From NCBI GenBank assembly GCA_007922305.1, contig ML677334.1, positions 22,403,915 through 22,467,914 on the forward strand: a DNA stretch of 64,000 bases, written 5' to 3'. The DNA is from Dermatemys mawii. Taxonomy: Eukaryota; Chordata; Testudines; Dermatemydidae. The position numbers and the translations under genes were made by a program. The notes beneath the pieces were generated by a model that saw only the letters and a program-made list of their open reading frames with translations, searched no databases and was not told the DNA's origin. Within the stretch, counting starts at the first letter, position 1. Each line of letters begins with the position of its first letter. Below, piece after piece: positions 37,805 to 50,233 of this stretch.

Positions 37805-38997
37805 AAGGGCATTTTGTAAAAACGCTCCACTACTGCCAACGCTGGTTCAATTTCACTTGTGTTAGCAACACTTTGGGTACCTGAACGGGCTGCTGGCTGC
37901 GCTGCTGTTGCTATTACAAACACCATACTGACTGGACATCCCCTAAGCAGGGCTATGTGACAAGGGGTAAAGAACGCAAGTAGTCAGTGTCTTATGCACA
38001 CTAGGGATCCCACTCTTGCTAACAATAGTGAACCTGAGCAAGTGTTCGTAAAAGTGGGAGGGTTTTTCTTTTTTTTTTTTTAAAAAAAGGCCCTAGTATA
38101 AACATGGTCTAACTGCAGCCATTTGACAGGTTTCCTAGAAGCAGCGTTTGAAATCATAGTGCAAGATAGCAATGTGATGCCATCAAACACTTCTGTCAGG
38201 TTGTTTCAGTATTTAATTTTATTTAATTTCTTCTAAGTATATTTTTCCCCTCTTTTTTTATTCACTGCATTGTGAAGGTTAATTATGAATGTTGGACCCA
38301 TAACAACTTGCTCCTCCCTGTGATTTATACCGTTAGGGTTCATTTTAGGCTTGGCAATGGAGTCATTAAGGCTGCTAATTGTCTCTTTAGCTCCTAATAG
38401 CTGTATTTGAATGGATGCAACATGCTGCTTGTACTGAATCTTACAGCCATTTACCAGTGAAACTCTAACTTATGCATTTCAATTAGTAGAATATACCATG
38501 AAATTAATACACAGGACATGTATAATCATGCACCTAATTAACAAGCCAGCAAATAATGCATACATAGATCATACATTACTTTACTATAAAAATAAATAAA
38601 AGCACCTACTAAACAAACAGGCTTTAGCGTGGCATTGACATGTAAATATTTTTTGATCTTCCACACTTGTCCTTTAACAAGCATTACCAGTTTCAGCAGC
38701 AGCCAACACAGAAAATTCAAAAATCCATAATTTGGAAAAATAATACAGTACTTCCCAGCTTTACTACATTATCTTTCAAAGTACTTTAAACACAACAAAA
38801 ACTAAAAATGTAGGGCTTCGTTAATGTTGCAAAGTTCCCCGGGAATTTAATGTTTAATACATTAATAATGTTTAAAACATCAATAATGTTTAATACAAAA
38901 ATTTAAAAACAATATACATTAATGAAAAATTAATTCCACCGTTTTCTGAGTAAATATCTGAGTTAATACGAGGGGACCAGGGATTAAAAATCACCAA
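37805..38997. other. AT-rich non-coding DNA
   Basis: Includes a T/A run near 38070 and a threefold 18-bp tandem repeat at 38848-38901. The 38260-38500 part has homeodomain-like TAATTA sites and no repeat that I recognise. Confidence 0.55.
38848..38901 (+). repeat. 18-bp tandem repeat, three copies
   Basis: Units taatgtttaatacattaa, taatgtttaaaacatcaa and taatgtttaatacaaaaa follow each other without spacing. Confidence 0.85.
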
Positions 38998-39011
38998 TAG
39001 AGAAAAGTAAC

Positions 39012-39916
39012 AGAGGGGTAGCCGTGTTAGTCTGAATCTGCAAAAGCGGATCTGCAAACCCTAGAAAGAAACGAACAAAACACCACTGGCCATCACCTAC
39101 AGTCCTCAGTTAAAACCTCTCCAACACATCATCAGTGATCTACAACCCATCCTGGACAACGATCCCTCACTTACACAGGCCTTGCCGGGGCAGGCCAGTC
39201 CTCGCCCACAGACAACCTGAAGCAGATTCTCACCAGCAACCATACACGGCATAATAGTAACTCTAACTCAGGAACCAATCCATGCAACAAACCTCGATGC
39301 CAACTCTGCCCACACATCTACACCAGCGACACCATCACAGGACCTAACCATATCAGCCACACCATCACTGGTTCATTAACCTGCACTTCTACCAATTTAC
39401 GCCATCATGTGCCAGCAATGCCCCTCTGCTATGTACATCGGCCAAACTGGACAATCCCTACGTAAAAGGATAAATGGACACAAATCAGATATCAGGAATG
39501 GCAATATACAAAAGCCTGTAGGAGAACACTTCAACCTCCTTGGACATACAATAGCTGACCTAAAGACAGCCATACTGCAGCAAAAAAACTTCAAAACCAG
39601 ACTTCAAAGAGAAATTGCTGAGCTCCAGTTCATCTGCAAATTCGACACCATCAGGTGTGGACTTAAAGACTGTGAATGGCTCACCAATTACAAAAGCAGT
39701 TTCTCCTCTCTGGGTGTTCACACCTCCATATCAGCTGCTGGAAGTGAGCCCTCACCCTCCCTGATTGAATTTACCTTGCTATTTTGCCTGCATATTTATA
39801 CCTTCCTCTGGAGATTTTCACAACATTCATCTGATGAAGTGGGTCTTAGCCCCTGAAAGCTCATGGTCCCTAAGATCTGTTAGTCTATAATGTGCTAATA
39901 GTCTCTTTGTCACTTT
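39012..39916 (+). mobile_element. Penelope-like retroelement, 5'-truncated, with 14-bp target duplication
   Basis: The insertion starts agaggggtagccgtgttag and ends 'ctaatagtctctttgtcact'. Both sides carry tagagaaaagtaac (38998-39011 and 39917-39930), a perfect 14-bp target duplication. The downstream half encodes a GIY-YIG endonuclease-like domain. The reverse transcriptase region is lost. Short related ends occur widely in turtle genomes. Confidence 0.8.
39407..39856 (+). pseudogene. GIY-YIG endonuclease C-terminal part of a Penelope-like element
   Basis: This 149-codon frame reads MCQQCPSAMYIGQTGQSL near its start, then RKRINGHKSDI and VGEHFNLLGH. This is the GIY-YIG fold as found at the C-terminus of Penelope-like retroelement proteins, where the endonuclease nicks target DNA for insertion. 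The YIG and the downstream Arg (LRKR) are visible around residues 10-20. A conserved upstream stretch (GSLTCTSTN) is in a different frame just before the ATG, so a small indel near 39390 has broken the original protein. The ATG at 39407 is therefore not a real start. The reverse transcriptase part is missing, and this copy should not transpose on its own. The frame stays open to 39856, which suggests a relatively recent insertion. It is not a host gene. Confidence 0.75.
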
Positions 39917-39930
39917 TAGAGAAAAGTAAC

Positions 39931-41724
39931 TGCACTTCTGACACCTTGCTCCGGAAGGAGAGATGGTGGATTAGTAAACTGGGCAGCCCAGGCCATTGAA
40001 CCACCTTTTCTTCTCCCAGATTGGGCTTGGAAGAGGCAGAGGAGGTGAGGCGCTATCTCCTTGCGCTGCCTCCCTCCACATCATCTACTTCCAGGCCCAC
40101 TGCAGAAGAAGAGATGGCAGGTTGGTTACTCTGGCTGCGCAGGTTACCAAGCTACCATCTCTCTTCTGGAGAAGAGAGCTGAGTCTGGGGAGTTCACCGA
40201 TGTGCACATAGGCATGCGCGCGTGTGTGTGAAAGTGTGTATCTTCTACTACACTGCTGTACCGGAGACTATTTATTATTAACATAAACAGCGACTTAATA
40301 TAATGTATTAGATTTTCTAACATATAATGAGTATTTTCATGGTCTTGAGTAGTCCAAAACTGGGATGACAACTGGCAAAAACCCAAACCAAAGTTTTTGT
40401 AAAACCCATACATTTTTCAGTAAAAATCAAAATTGTACGAAGGGCCTTGAACATTAGCCTGGCCTCAAATAATGATGTGAAGTAGGGGAGTACACAGGAA
40501 TGTTTTAACTGCTCCTCAAACTTTCTTGTAGAAAACCTGAATACCACATATAAACAAAAAGTAACTTAAGGAGGCAGGTCTGCTTGACATTGATAAGAAT
40601 GTTGTCAGCATTCATGAGCTACTTTTAGTTCCTGCTGAAGAAATCCTTATTCCAGTTGCAGAGTCAGGAAACACATGGTGGATAGATACAGTTTGAGAAC
40701 TGCAGCAAAGACCATGAGAAACACACAAATGAAGGTGAAATGTTGTTATTTTTCCTAAAACAATCATTACTGACTGAGGACTTTGTCCTTACAACTCCAT
40801 CTGTAGACTTTAGTCCATGATAAACAGTACAGAAAATGAACAGAAGCACAAGAGACGGACTAAAAATTTCTAATTTCTATGCTGTTACACTTGGCTATTC
40901 CAAGAACATTGGGCTTATTGGGTCTCTTCTTATCTCCCTACATGCAAATAATTTGCATATTAATAACAACTAAACATGCAAAAGGAGACTAATCCCATCA
41001 AAATGCTGGCCAAATTTTACAAACTTGAGCCTAAAGTTAGGCACCTAAATCCATATTCTCCATACATGAGCCTGATTTCAAAGATATTGAATACTCATAG
41101 CTCTTACTGCAGTCAAAGAAAGTTATGGATTCACATCACCAGTGAAAATCAAGCAGTTTTATTTAGATTTCCCAACGGTAGGCATCCAAGTGTAAAAACT
41201 GTGTTCAACAGGAACTGAGGGACCATATCACCTTAGAGGAGCTGTTCTACCTCACATAATGTACTTTTCCAGGCAAGCAAAGTGAGCAGCTGGATATCCA
41301 ACTATCAGATTTCCATGTTCAAATCCAAGTTCTTGAGTGTGAAAATGGGCATGTTCGAGTTAGTGCACATAACCCAATAGGCAACTTTGGGTATTTGGTC
41401 ATTAAATAACCTGTCTTGGCTGGAAATTATTGATATAAGCTTTTATTAATCTCTCAAATAGGTAATTGTTGGCTGCAGAATGCATGGTTCTGTTGTTTTG
41501 TCAAGGCATCTTATTGCTGGAAGTTTTTTGCATTTTAGTCAAATATGTCACAGAAATTCTAGCACTTTGAAATTAACATGTTTTCTAAGTCAAAATCATA
41601 ATTAAGCAAAAGGAAATCAAATGTAAAATTATGATTATGCATTTTAAATTAAATTAAATAGTACTGTTCAGCTGTATAGTATCTTCCATGCAATCACACA
41701 GCCATTTACAAATTTTAATGATTC
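39931..41724. other. Non-coding DNA
   Basis: Mixed unique sequence, with a GT run near 40219 and a diverged 'aggcacctaaatcc' repeat at 41020-41215. No gene was recognised. Confidence 0.55.
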
Positions 41725-41875
41725 CTCATGATCACCCTGTTTTACAGATGTGGAAACTGAGTCTCTGAGAGCTTAAGTTACTTGCTCAATGTGACAAAGG
41801 AAGACTCTTGGAGAGCTGGGAGCAAAATCCAGGTTTCCTGACTCTGAGTTCTAACCACCTTCTTTCTACCTAGCC
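41725..41875 (+). mobile_element. MIR/CORE-SINE-like fragment
   Basis: Contains 'ttttacagatgtggaaactg', 'ttacttgctcaatgtgacaa' and 'gagctgggagcaaaatccag', the usual order of the MIR body. Confidence 0.75.
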
Positions 41876-42013
41876 TTCCTCTCAACATGTAGAATGCATG
41901 AACCAAACGTAGAACTGGAGGGGAGAATACTTTATGGAAACAGAAGAGGAAGTATTGAATATGACCTGCAATATTTAATTTTCTCATATTGGGCCAAATC
42001 TAGCATATGTTAC

Positions 42014-43150
42014 CAGTGCTTAATTTGTAATGAAAGAGGTGCCGCAGCTCAGCCCAGGCACAATTTAAGCACTGATGCATCTTTATGCCACAACCAATAC
42101 ACCCAACCCTGTTTATCCCCCATTCCACACGCACTCCCAACCCTGCCTATCCCCCATGAACCTCCCAACCACATTCCATCACAAACCCCCATGTCCTGAG
42201 GAAGGGACGATGACGACGCTTTGGTTTCCAAATGGTGTAAGAGATGCGGGAGAGCAGCGCTGCTCTCCCCAACCCCAGCCACTCCCACTGCTCTCTCAGT
42301 GCAAGTGTGTGAATTTTCTGCCCCGATCTGATCAATTACTCCTGTACAAAGGGGCCGTGGACCCTGCCACCCGAACCTGGATTGCTCGGCTCTCAGCCTG
42401 GATCGGGACACCTGTCCAGCTGAAATCCCCTGGGGGGAGGAGAGCACCCACTCCTCACGCAAGAGGGTCCAGGATCGGGCCAAGCTCTCATCTCCTCCTG
42501 GTGAGGGTCCCTGAGGGGGGCAGGCCAGGCACCACCCCTCCCACCATCCCGCCAAGCCCAGCTGCTTATGGGGGCTGCAGTAGGCAAGACTGTGGGCACC
42601 AAGGGGGTCAGCAACCCCTCGCTGGAGTACAGTGCTGCCTTTTTTGATGGGTGCATCTTGTGCACCCCACTCCAACTGCTCCGCTTTCCCCGGCGTGTTC
42701 CTGCCAGCCTCCCGGAGCTTCCCTCCTGCTTTGGTGCCCAACAACCCTAACCCCAGTCCCGAATGGTCACTTTCCCAGTCCCTAATACCTCACCTCTCTC
42801 TTCGCTACCAGCACTCAGGAGTTTTCCTGGGTCTTCCAGAGGGAAGCAGTCCGCTAGTGGGATCCCCCCAGGAAGTGAAGGGGGCGCGAGTGGTGGAGGA
42901 AGCACTGCTGGGGGTTGGCATCCCTGGACCCAAAGAACTCTGCTGTCCACAACGTGGGAGCTCAGCGTGTGCCAATTTAGCCGCAGCTGCACTCGCTGGG
43001 TGTCAGGCAGGCTCAATGAGCTGCTGGCCTTGCGCAGGGTGTGTGGGTGTGGAGGCGGGACTAGAGCCTGAAGGGGAAGCGGCTGCAGCCCCAGTGAAGA
43101 AAGTGCGCTCTGAGATGCCAAGGCTCAGACCGGGCATAAATTAAGCACTG
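42014..43150. mobile_element. 1.14-kb GC-rich element with CAGTGCTTAATTT termini
   Basis: The left end cagtgcttaattt and the right end aaattaagcactg are perfect inverted repeats. The first 61 bp (42014-42074) are themselves bounded by cagtgcttaatttg and caatttaagcactg. A clear 8-bp duplication is not seen. The CAG start suggests hAT. The interior is C/G-rich with long overlapping frames on both strands, up to 231 codons, none resembling a known protein. Confidence 0.65.
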
Positions 43151-45446
43151 GTTAAGGCTAATAAGGCTTCTCCTTTGCACCTACACTAGCAAAACCTGGA
43201 ATCCACTAGTGGTAGGAACAGTGGAAGTACTAGTGTACATTCTGAGTTGTCCAAGAGATATGGGAAAACCTAAATGATTCAAGAAGATCGCTAACTTGAC
43301 AGACCAGATGTTATTTTGCAATGGCTACTCAATGTAGAAAATTCCTGTTCTCATGCAATAGTGACAGCTCTCTGAGATCCATCAAGAGCATGTCCTGTTA
43401 TTATTTTGTAACCCCACTGGTTTTCATTGACTTGCGGAGCTCAAGTAAACAGCAAATTGAATTTTGTATGGTTTAGTATAGGGTAGTTATCACTACGTAG
43501 GTTCTGAATGCACTGGATCAGTGTTCAACACTAGTATTTTTTAAAAGAATATTCTCTACCATATAATTAAGTATTTATATGTTCAATTTTAGAGACTATA
43601 CCAAAGATTACACCACTGTAATATCATTGTGAACTCAAGTACTTCAGAATGTACAGAAATGTTTAATAATTTTACAAAGTAATATTATTAGATCTGCCAT
43701 GCTAGCCAGAGCAAATATAAAATATTTTTCTTTTATTGATTTTTTGGTTGAAGTTCTTACAGACCTTGCTTCCTTCATTCTAATGTGACCATTAAGGCCC
43801 TTAATTTGCACAAGGCTTTTTGAAAGGAACAAGGAGGAATTCTGCCACCTCAGACCCAACTGATATGATGCTTTTGGTAACAATTAGGGCTTTCCTGCTG
43901 CTTCTAAGCACGCTTGTTTGAAATGAGCTCAAGAAGTAATGGAGGCAGCAAATGTTTGTAGCTGCTCTAGTTTTCTTAAAGTGAAATTAATAGATTCTTA
44001 AGAGAATGGGTTACTTTCTTTCCATTTAGAATTAGATTATCTTGTACTATACACTAAACAAGTAGCAAAATTTACTGGAACTATAATAAATGATAAGTAA
44101 AATATACCTCCTGTTTTCAGGATGGTTTCTAAGATTTCTGGTCCTGAGCCTTCATACCATACATTAACTTGACAAAAATGTTCTTTATTGTCTTCATTCT
44201 TAAAGACTGCCTCTTATAAAGAAAGAACATTTGTTTATGTGGATTGTTGTTTGTTGGCTCTGTTCCACATTCTCTGTGGAAATCCATTTTTGTAGAAGTG
44301 CTGTGCATTTCATTCCTATCCTTAAAAGGAGTATACAGGAAATATACATAGACAGACATTTGTTTTTAAACACTTGACATTTCTGACTAAGAAGTATAGT
44401 AACCAAGAAAGAAAGAAAAAAGGAAAACCAAGTTACTGTCTTAATACTTCAGAAGAAAAATGTCAAAGCCAGAAAGATTAATAGTTTGCTATCTGAAATA
44501 TTTTTAAATGATTTACCAGAGTCATAGTTTCACAAGCATTTTTTTAAAAAATTATGCCCTGCTTTGTAATTCTTCTTTTTTTGGTGCTGGCTATAAAAAT
44601 GGCAGGGTACATCCTGCAATAAGACAGTAAATCCTCTATAATCAAAAATATCCCTCCTCTATTAGTCTGCACTGTTGGTGTTGTGGCAAAAAATATCACT
44701 GTATTCTGATACCCCTATGCTGGACAAAGCTTTTCACTTCTGTAAAAAGCACAGAAACAGCTTGTACATTTTTGGATTACACAGTAGAAGAAAGTTGAGC
44801 AACAGCTAGGAGTCCACCAGAGTACTTCAGAAAAAGGCGTGACAGGCTGAGAGATTGAGTGAAGAATACGCAGGATGTACTCCTTTAATTATGAACATCT
44901 TCACATCCATCAGAGGATGGAAGATCATGTAGGAAATCAAAGCTGAAATAGAGGGACTGTAAAATAGTATGGAGGCAAAATGAATTCTATTTAAGACTGG
45001 TGGAAGAATGATCATGAAACATGAAGACTAGGAGAGGGGGAAAATTGTCTGATAGTTATCAAAATCAGATTGCCCATTGATACTATAATATTTCTCTCTC
45101 ATCTATCAAAGGCAAACTTGTGAAAAATCTGTTTATAGCAATAATTTCTGTGTTACTCTGAAGTATTTATATGAATGTAACAGCTATTTGATTTTTTTTA
45201 AAAATACTTTAAACTAATTATAATATGTGAACTCTAAATTAAAAAGTTAAAAGGGAAGTGATGAAAAAATCAAAGTTCTTGTTATGGCTATTAGGTAACA
45301 ATGAGAAAATTATAACCCCAAACTTGATAAGAAATTGATCATAACTTCAGCTTCAACCCTGCACAAAATGAGCAATTTCAGGAAATCATGAAGCACTTCA
45401 TACTAGATATCCTCTTTCAGAGAGATTTAATCTCACAGATCCACTA
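43151..45446. other. AT-rich non-coding DNA
   Basis: No gene, RNA or identifiable repeat. Confidence 0.6.
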
Positions 45447-45449
45447 TTA

Positions 45450-45734
45450 GGGCTTGTCTACACTACTATGTGCGGTCGATCTAAGATATGCAACTTCAGC
45501 TATGGGAAGAGCTTGGCTAAAGTTGACATACTTAGATCTACTTACTGCGGTGTCTTCATTGCGGTAAGGTGCCAGCTGACGCTCTCTCGTTGACTCTGCT
45601 TGTGCTCCTCATTCTGGTGGACTACTGGAGTCGATGGGAGAGTGCTCAAAGGGCGATTATTTATTCTAGACACGATAAATTGACCCCTGCTGGATCGACT
45701 GCTGCCCGCCAATCCAGATAGTATAGAAAAGCTG
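45450..45734. mobile_element. PIF/Harbinger-like MITE (285 bp)
   Basis: The left end gggcttgtctacacta and the reverse complement of the right end, cagcttttctatacta, match at about 12 of 16. Both sides carry tta (45447-45449 and 45735-45737), fitting the TWA duplication. The body is related to the copy at 20443-20745. Confidence 0.7.
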
Positions 45735-45737
45735 TTA

Positions 45738-45840
45738 GGCCTTGACTTCACTAGGGAAAAGTTTTCTTTTTTAACATGTGCTAGCTAACATGTGGTAACA
45801 ACACAGTGGACAGCTACAGTCTTCACATATTAGTAGGGTG
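45738..45840. mobile_element. Adjacent MITE-like fragment
   Basis: It begins ggccttgacttcactaggg directly after the tta of the preceding MITE. It holds complementary 'aacatgtgctagctaacatg' palindromic sequence and ends near 'cagtcttcacatatta'. It appears to be a second short element abutting the first. Boundaries are uncertain. Confidence 0.4.
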
Positions 45841-47919
45841 AGGAAAACAGTCAAAAAATGACAAGTGACTATAAGCATCTATATGAAAAATGATGTGATA
45901 ATGACAAGAACTCATTCAGGGAAAACTGCCATTGCCAGTTAGTGCTATTGATTTTGTCTGAAAACTGCTAAGTATTAGTCCAAGTTACTGCAGATGCCTT
46001 CCAAAAAAATGAAGAAAAAAGTATGACAAGGAGGTCTTTGCCATTTGCTCAGACAATCAATAGGAAGTGAAAAAAAGTGAGAAAACTGCTCAGGTAGACT
46101 TATCTTGAAATTCTGATGTCTGGCTGTTCAGCACATTTTATTTACATTTTGTTGTTCAAATTAACTGTCCTCAAGCACATTGTGAAAGTTCAAAAATTCT
46201 CTCTCAGACATAATCAGCTTTGTGACTGCTGATTTAAAAAGGGAAGATTGTTACCACAAGCTTCCCACTGGTAGAATACTCAGAAAGACTATTTGATTAT
46301 ATAGTTTTATCTCAGAATAGCTGGTCGAGGAAAACCCAAATCTAAAAGTACCACTTCTCCTTTTACCAATGAAGACTCATCTACAGGCAAAATCTTGTCT
46401 CCCTTACAGTCAGCCACAAAACTACCACTGTCTTTAGAATGAGTAAGCTTTGGTTATGGACTTTTTAATTTTTTTTAAAAAAAATTAATTTGGTTATGGA
46501 ATGTTTAAAAAATTTCTTATATCATTTTTGGTTAAGTTTTATAGGTGCAAACCCACAAAGCAAAATGTGATCTCTCAACTTGTCTTGTTCAGCTCATACT
46601 TAATTGAAGCACACATCCACCTCAGTTGAGTCAAACTGTATACTTCAAAAATATCCAGGTGCCTAGAAAATAAATGTAATCCAAGGGAGAATTCATATGG
46701 AAGTTTCTGACTTATGAATTTGCATCTGCATCTGTGGCAGTTTACAGTCCTGCTTTTGAAGAGCCAAAAAATACAGTTATGAAATAAACAAACCCCGCCA
46801 CAATCATACTAATAAAGAGTTCTTAAGCGCAAAAGATGAGGGGTTTCAATAAATAAGACTGCATTTTTTCACTCAGTTTAACAATCTATGTATTATTCTG
46901 ATGAGTGATCATTGCTACAGAGCTCTGGAATATAGTCTGCCTTTTAATCCTGCAGACAAAATGTAGGGAATTCTCGCTTCTTTGTTATAAAGGTAGCTAT
47001 AAGAAATGTTCAGAAATAATCCAAAATTAATCAATAACTAATAATATAATGGATTGTAAATCATGAATGCTTGAACTAACCTCAAGGTTGAAAGTAATAC
47101 ACAGCACACACATACAACAGGATGAAAAGAGGTTCCAATATTATTCACTAACTATAAAAGCCTGTATTTAACCAGCTGTTTCTTATAAGTTATTCTTGCT
47201 TCTCAGAAATAGGTCAAATTCTGATACTTTGGTCTTCTAGCAAAAATTCTCTGCTCATCTGGGTTTACTGTATGCTCTAAATCAATACACTGGGTTGTGA
47301 TATAACTTTATAAGATTGCATTTTGGCAGTGGTGGCCAAAGACAACAGTAGTGTTACTAATTGCTTACTGTGGGTAGCTGGCAAAAGACAGACAAAGCCA
47401 TTGAGAATAAATGTGTAAATCTGGATTGCATCTTCTTTATTGCTGATAACCTCATTTCATAACTTCAGAAATACATTTGTATTTGGCAACAGTTCCACTT
47501 AAAAACAAAAGTATCATTGTTTTAATGCATAGTATAGAAATGTGACTCCCCAAGTGAATCTCATGCATTAAAAACATCTATAGTGGCTGTCTAATGATTT
47601 TGCAGACATGTAATGGAAAATCTTACTGCTATTTTCAGCCATCTGTACTACTCTCTCTTTCAGTACAGGTTTGCCAAAGCCGTAACAAAATTCTCTGTAC
47701 TTTATGCCATTACACGTTTGTTAATACCAACACACCAATTAAACATATCAGTGGTGTCACAAATACTGACTGCTGAACTATCACATTGGCAGGTACACAA
47801 CTGTCTTTTATATAGCTGTAAAAAGCTGGAGTCTTCTGACAGAGCAGTCTTAGGCTATCCTCCTTATCAATCTCATGGTTTTCTAAAGGTGATACAGGAG
47901 GAAGCATGTCTCAGTGATT
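45841..47919. other. AT-rich non-coding DNA
   Basis: No recognisable gene. Includes a 24-base A/T palindromic run near 46470-46490. Confidence 0.6.
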
Positions 47920-48115
47920 ATGTGACGGGGTACAATTTCCTTCCCTGCTCTGGCTCATACTTCCTTTAGGACTTTCAGCAAGTCACTTTTTCTTTATGTT
48001 CCTCACTTCCCCCTCTGATCTTCCCTTCTGCACTAGGGTGTTGTGAGGACATATACATTAAGATAGCAAATGCTGAGATAGTGGGGGCCATATAAGTATA
48101 TAAGATAGATAGATT
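47920..48115 (+). mobile_element. MIR-like fragment with 'gtgggggccatataagta' tail
   Basis: 'actttcagcaagtcactttt', 'ggtgttgtgaggacatatac' and 'gggggccatataagtatata' are successive blocks of a CORE-SINE/MIR-like repeat common in reptiles. Confidence 0.6.
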
Positions 48116-49021
48116 TATAATACGCTGATTATGGGGTCCTGGGTTAGATTCAGCTAAGAGCAAGAAAAAAAGGGCATAATATACACTGCAAAGATGAGAG
48201 CAAAGGTCAACATTTTAACCATAAGACTGTCAGGAATAATTCATACAGGAAAAATGTAGAGATTTTCCCATAGGAACAGATCATGATTGATTGACAGGTT
48301 GCTTGTGAACTGAAGTTCACATACCAGTCCTCTTGATTTTTGTTCCTAACAGATGAGCAAAATGAACAGCAGATAAAGCAAATAGAGAGAGAGAGAGAGA
48401 GAGAGAGAATACAGAACATGGTTTAAATGTGTTTATCCAGATGAACAATGTTCATATGAAATAATGCATTCAATTTTAGTTGTCTGTCTAAAAATAAGAC
48501 AGCTGAGACTTAAAAGGTTCAAAGAAGGATAATGCAGATGGCCAGTGGTGTATTGGGATTTACATATGAAGAATTCTGCATTGCAGAAGGATAGGATTGG
48601 TTAGCCTGGGAAAGAGTAGTGTTAAAGGGCAAGAGATTGAGGCATTTATGGAAGATACAGTTAAAAATGATCAGTTCTTCCTTTCTGTGCTATCCCATAA
48701 TAAGATAACTCAATAGCTTGAATGGCAGGAGAATTTAAAACTAATAAATAGAGTTCATTTCTTCAAAAAGAGAGCTTTGTAATTAATAGTATTAAGTGCA
48801 CAGATTTCATGTTGTTGGAGTCATGAAAGAACACCGCTGCCACTGTGTCTCTAATCAATTATACAATGTACATAAATGTACATTATAGAGCAGTATTGTG
48901 GAGTGGTGGAAGAGTAACGTGGGGATAAGACACCAGGCAAGATGCTGCACTTGATGGACCAATGGTCTTCTAGGGAAAATCCCATGTTTGTATTATATAC
49001 AGTAATGGAAATGATGGTTAA
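48116..49021. other. Non-coding DNA with a (GA)n run
   Basis: An uninterrupted GA dinucleotide run of about 22 bases lies at 48387-48408. No gene was recognised. Confidence 0.6.
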
Positions 49022-50233
49022 TTGAATAAAGCTGGAGTCTTCCATGTTGAGTGCTTTTTAAAAAAGCTGTACAGCAGGATTTTTAGTAATATAACAGTAT
49101 ACATGTCAGAAAGGGTAAATCTTCTTGAAAATGATTACCTGCATGAGCTCTCACTGTATGTGATGCATGTCCATAGGAGGCATGAGCTTGAAACTTTCTG
49201 GATAGTGTTGCGATTATAAACAACTTTATGTCCTTGTACCCCAGCCAAGAATGTACACGTTGTGCAGTCTGAAATGCAACTATGTCTGTGGTCCAGAAGA
49301 CGTGACCTCAGCGTGTCAGAGATAGAGACAAGCTTCCATGATGTCAGCTGCATCCTACCACCTTTCTCCATAGATTCTTCACCAACTATTTGGAAGATGA
49401 AGATGCTGATAGTTTGGAAGATGTCATTCTAAAAGGGCCACCACAATCATTGTCTCTTTTGGATGATTCAGTTACCAAGTCGGTGGTCTCTCCTCTAGAT
49501 GATTTAAAGGATGAAGATGATTTGCTGGGAAGACTTTCCAAAACTCTGGACCTGGAATTGTCAGAGGTGTCACAGCTGCATATCTACGAGGTCCCCCACA
49601 CAAGGGGTCCAAATACTTTCATACTCTGTCACATTTTTCTTAATGCCTTGGCAGCCCATGACACAAGCTCACTGGCAAAGTATGTGGCCCTCCTGAATGT
49701 AAAACAATTCTGTCTGGTTACCCTTCAGAACACCTTCCTTTCTTGGGCCATACAACTCCTTTGATCACAAACTTTGTGGCTGAGAGCTTCTAGCTTACCA
49801 ATTTAGGTATAGAAGTTAGTTGAAGATTTATCATTTGAGCATCAAGACCTGTTCAGCGGGAAACCAGGAGTCTCCACAAAAGCTGAAAGACTCAAATGCC
49901 ATTCTAAAATTTCCAGATCCATATACTTCTTTAGCCACAAGGTTCTTAAAGCATCTTTTGACCCCAGAGGTCAGAATGCCTTCCCAGCCAGAAGCACACA
50001 CACAAGCAAACTGGCTTCTTGAACCCCAAAGGGCAGGATCTTTCACCAGAGATAAGCATCTATATTTGGTGCTTCAGACTCTGCCACATTGGGTACAAGC
50101 ACTACGTTTAAAAGATACTCAAATCAACCTATTTCAGAAGACATTTCAAGCCATCAAACTGCTCTTTTTACAGATAAAAGTTCACATTCCTCCTGGTGTT
50201 ACTGGAAAACTAAAAAGCCTCTCCTTATGTTGA
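49022..50233 (+). pseudogene. Decayed coding-like stretch, possibly a retroelement gag
   Basis: Three partly overlapping frames on the plus strand look coding-like but are broken by stops and shifts. They are about 49022-49219, then 49390-49764 (start MEDEDADSLEDVILKGPP), then 49820-50233. The middle frame is acidic and ends in a segment SPLDDLKDEDDLLGRLSKTL followed by DLELSEVSQ. This resembles the acidic 'D-L-L-x-R-x-A-x-x-L' helix that I associate with gag-like proteins of turtle DIRS-type elements. The third frame has no match I can name; FLQIKVHIPPGV is its most protein-like part. An alternative is a processed pseudogene of an unidentified host gene. No poly-A tail, intron or start context decides the matter. 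I do not assign a function. Confidence 0.35.

Noticed and set aside
38848..38901. Possible CRISPR-like array
   Set aside because: The 18-bp units are directly adjacent without spacers, and the genome is a vertebrate.
42049..42744. 231-codon minus-strand frame, the longest in the window
   Set aside because: It lies wholly inside the GC-rich TIR element at 42014-43150, overlaps long frames on the other strand, and shows no domain.
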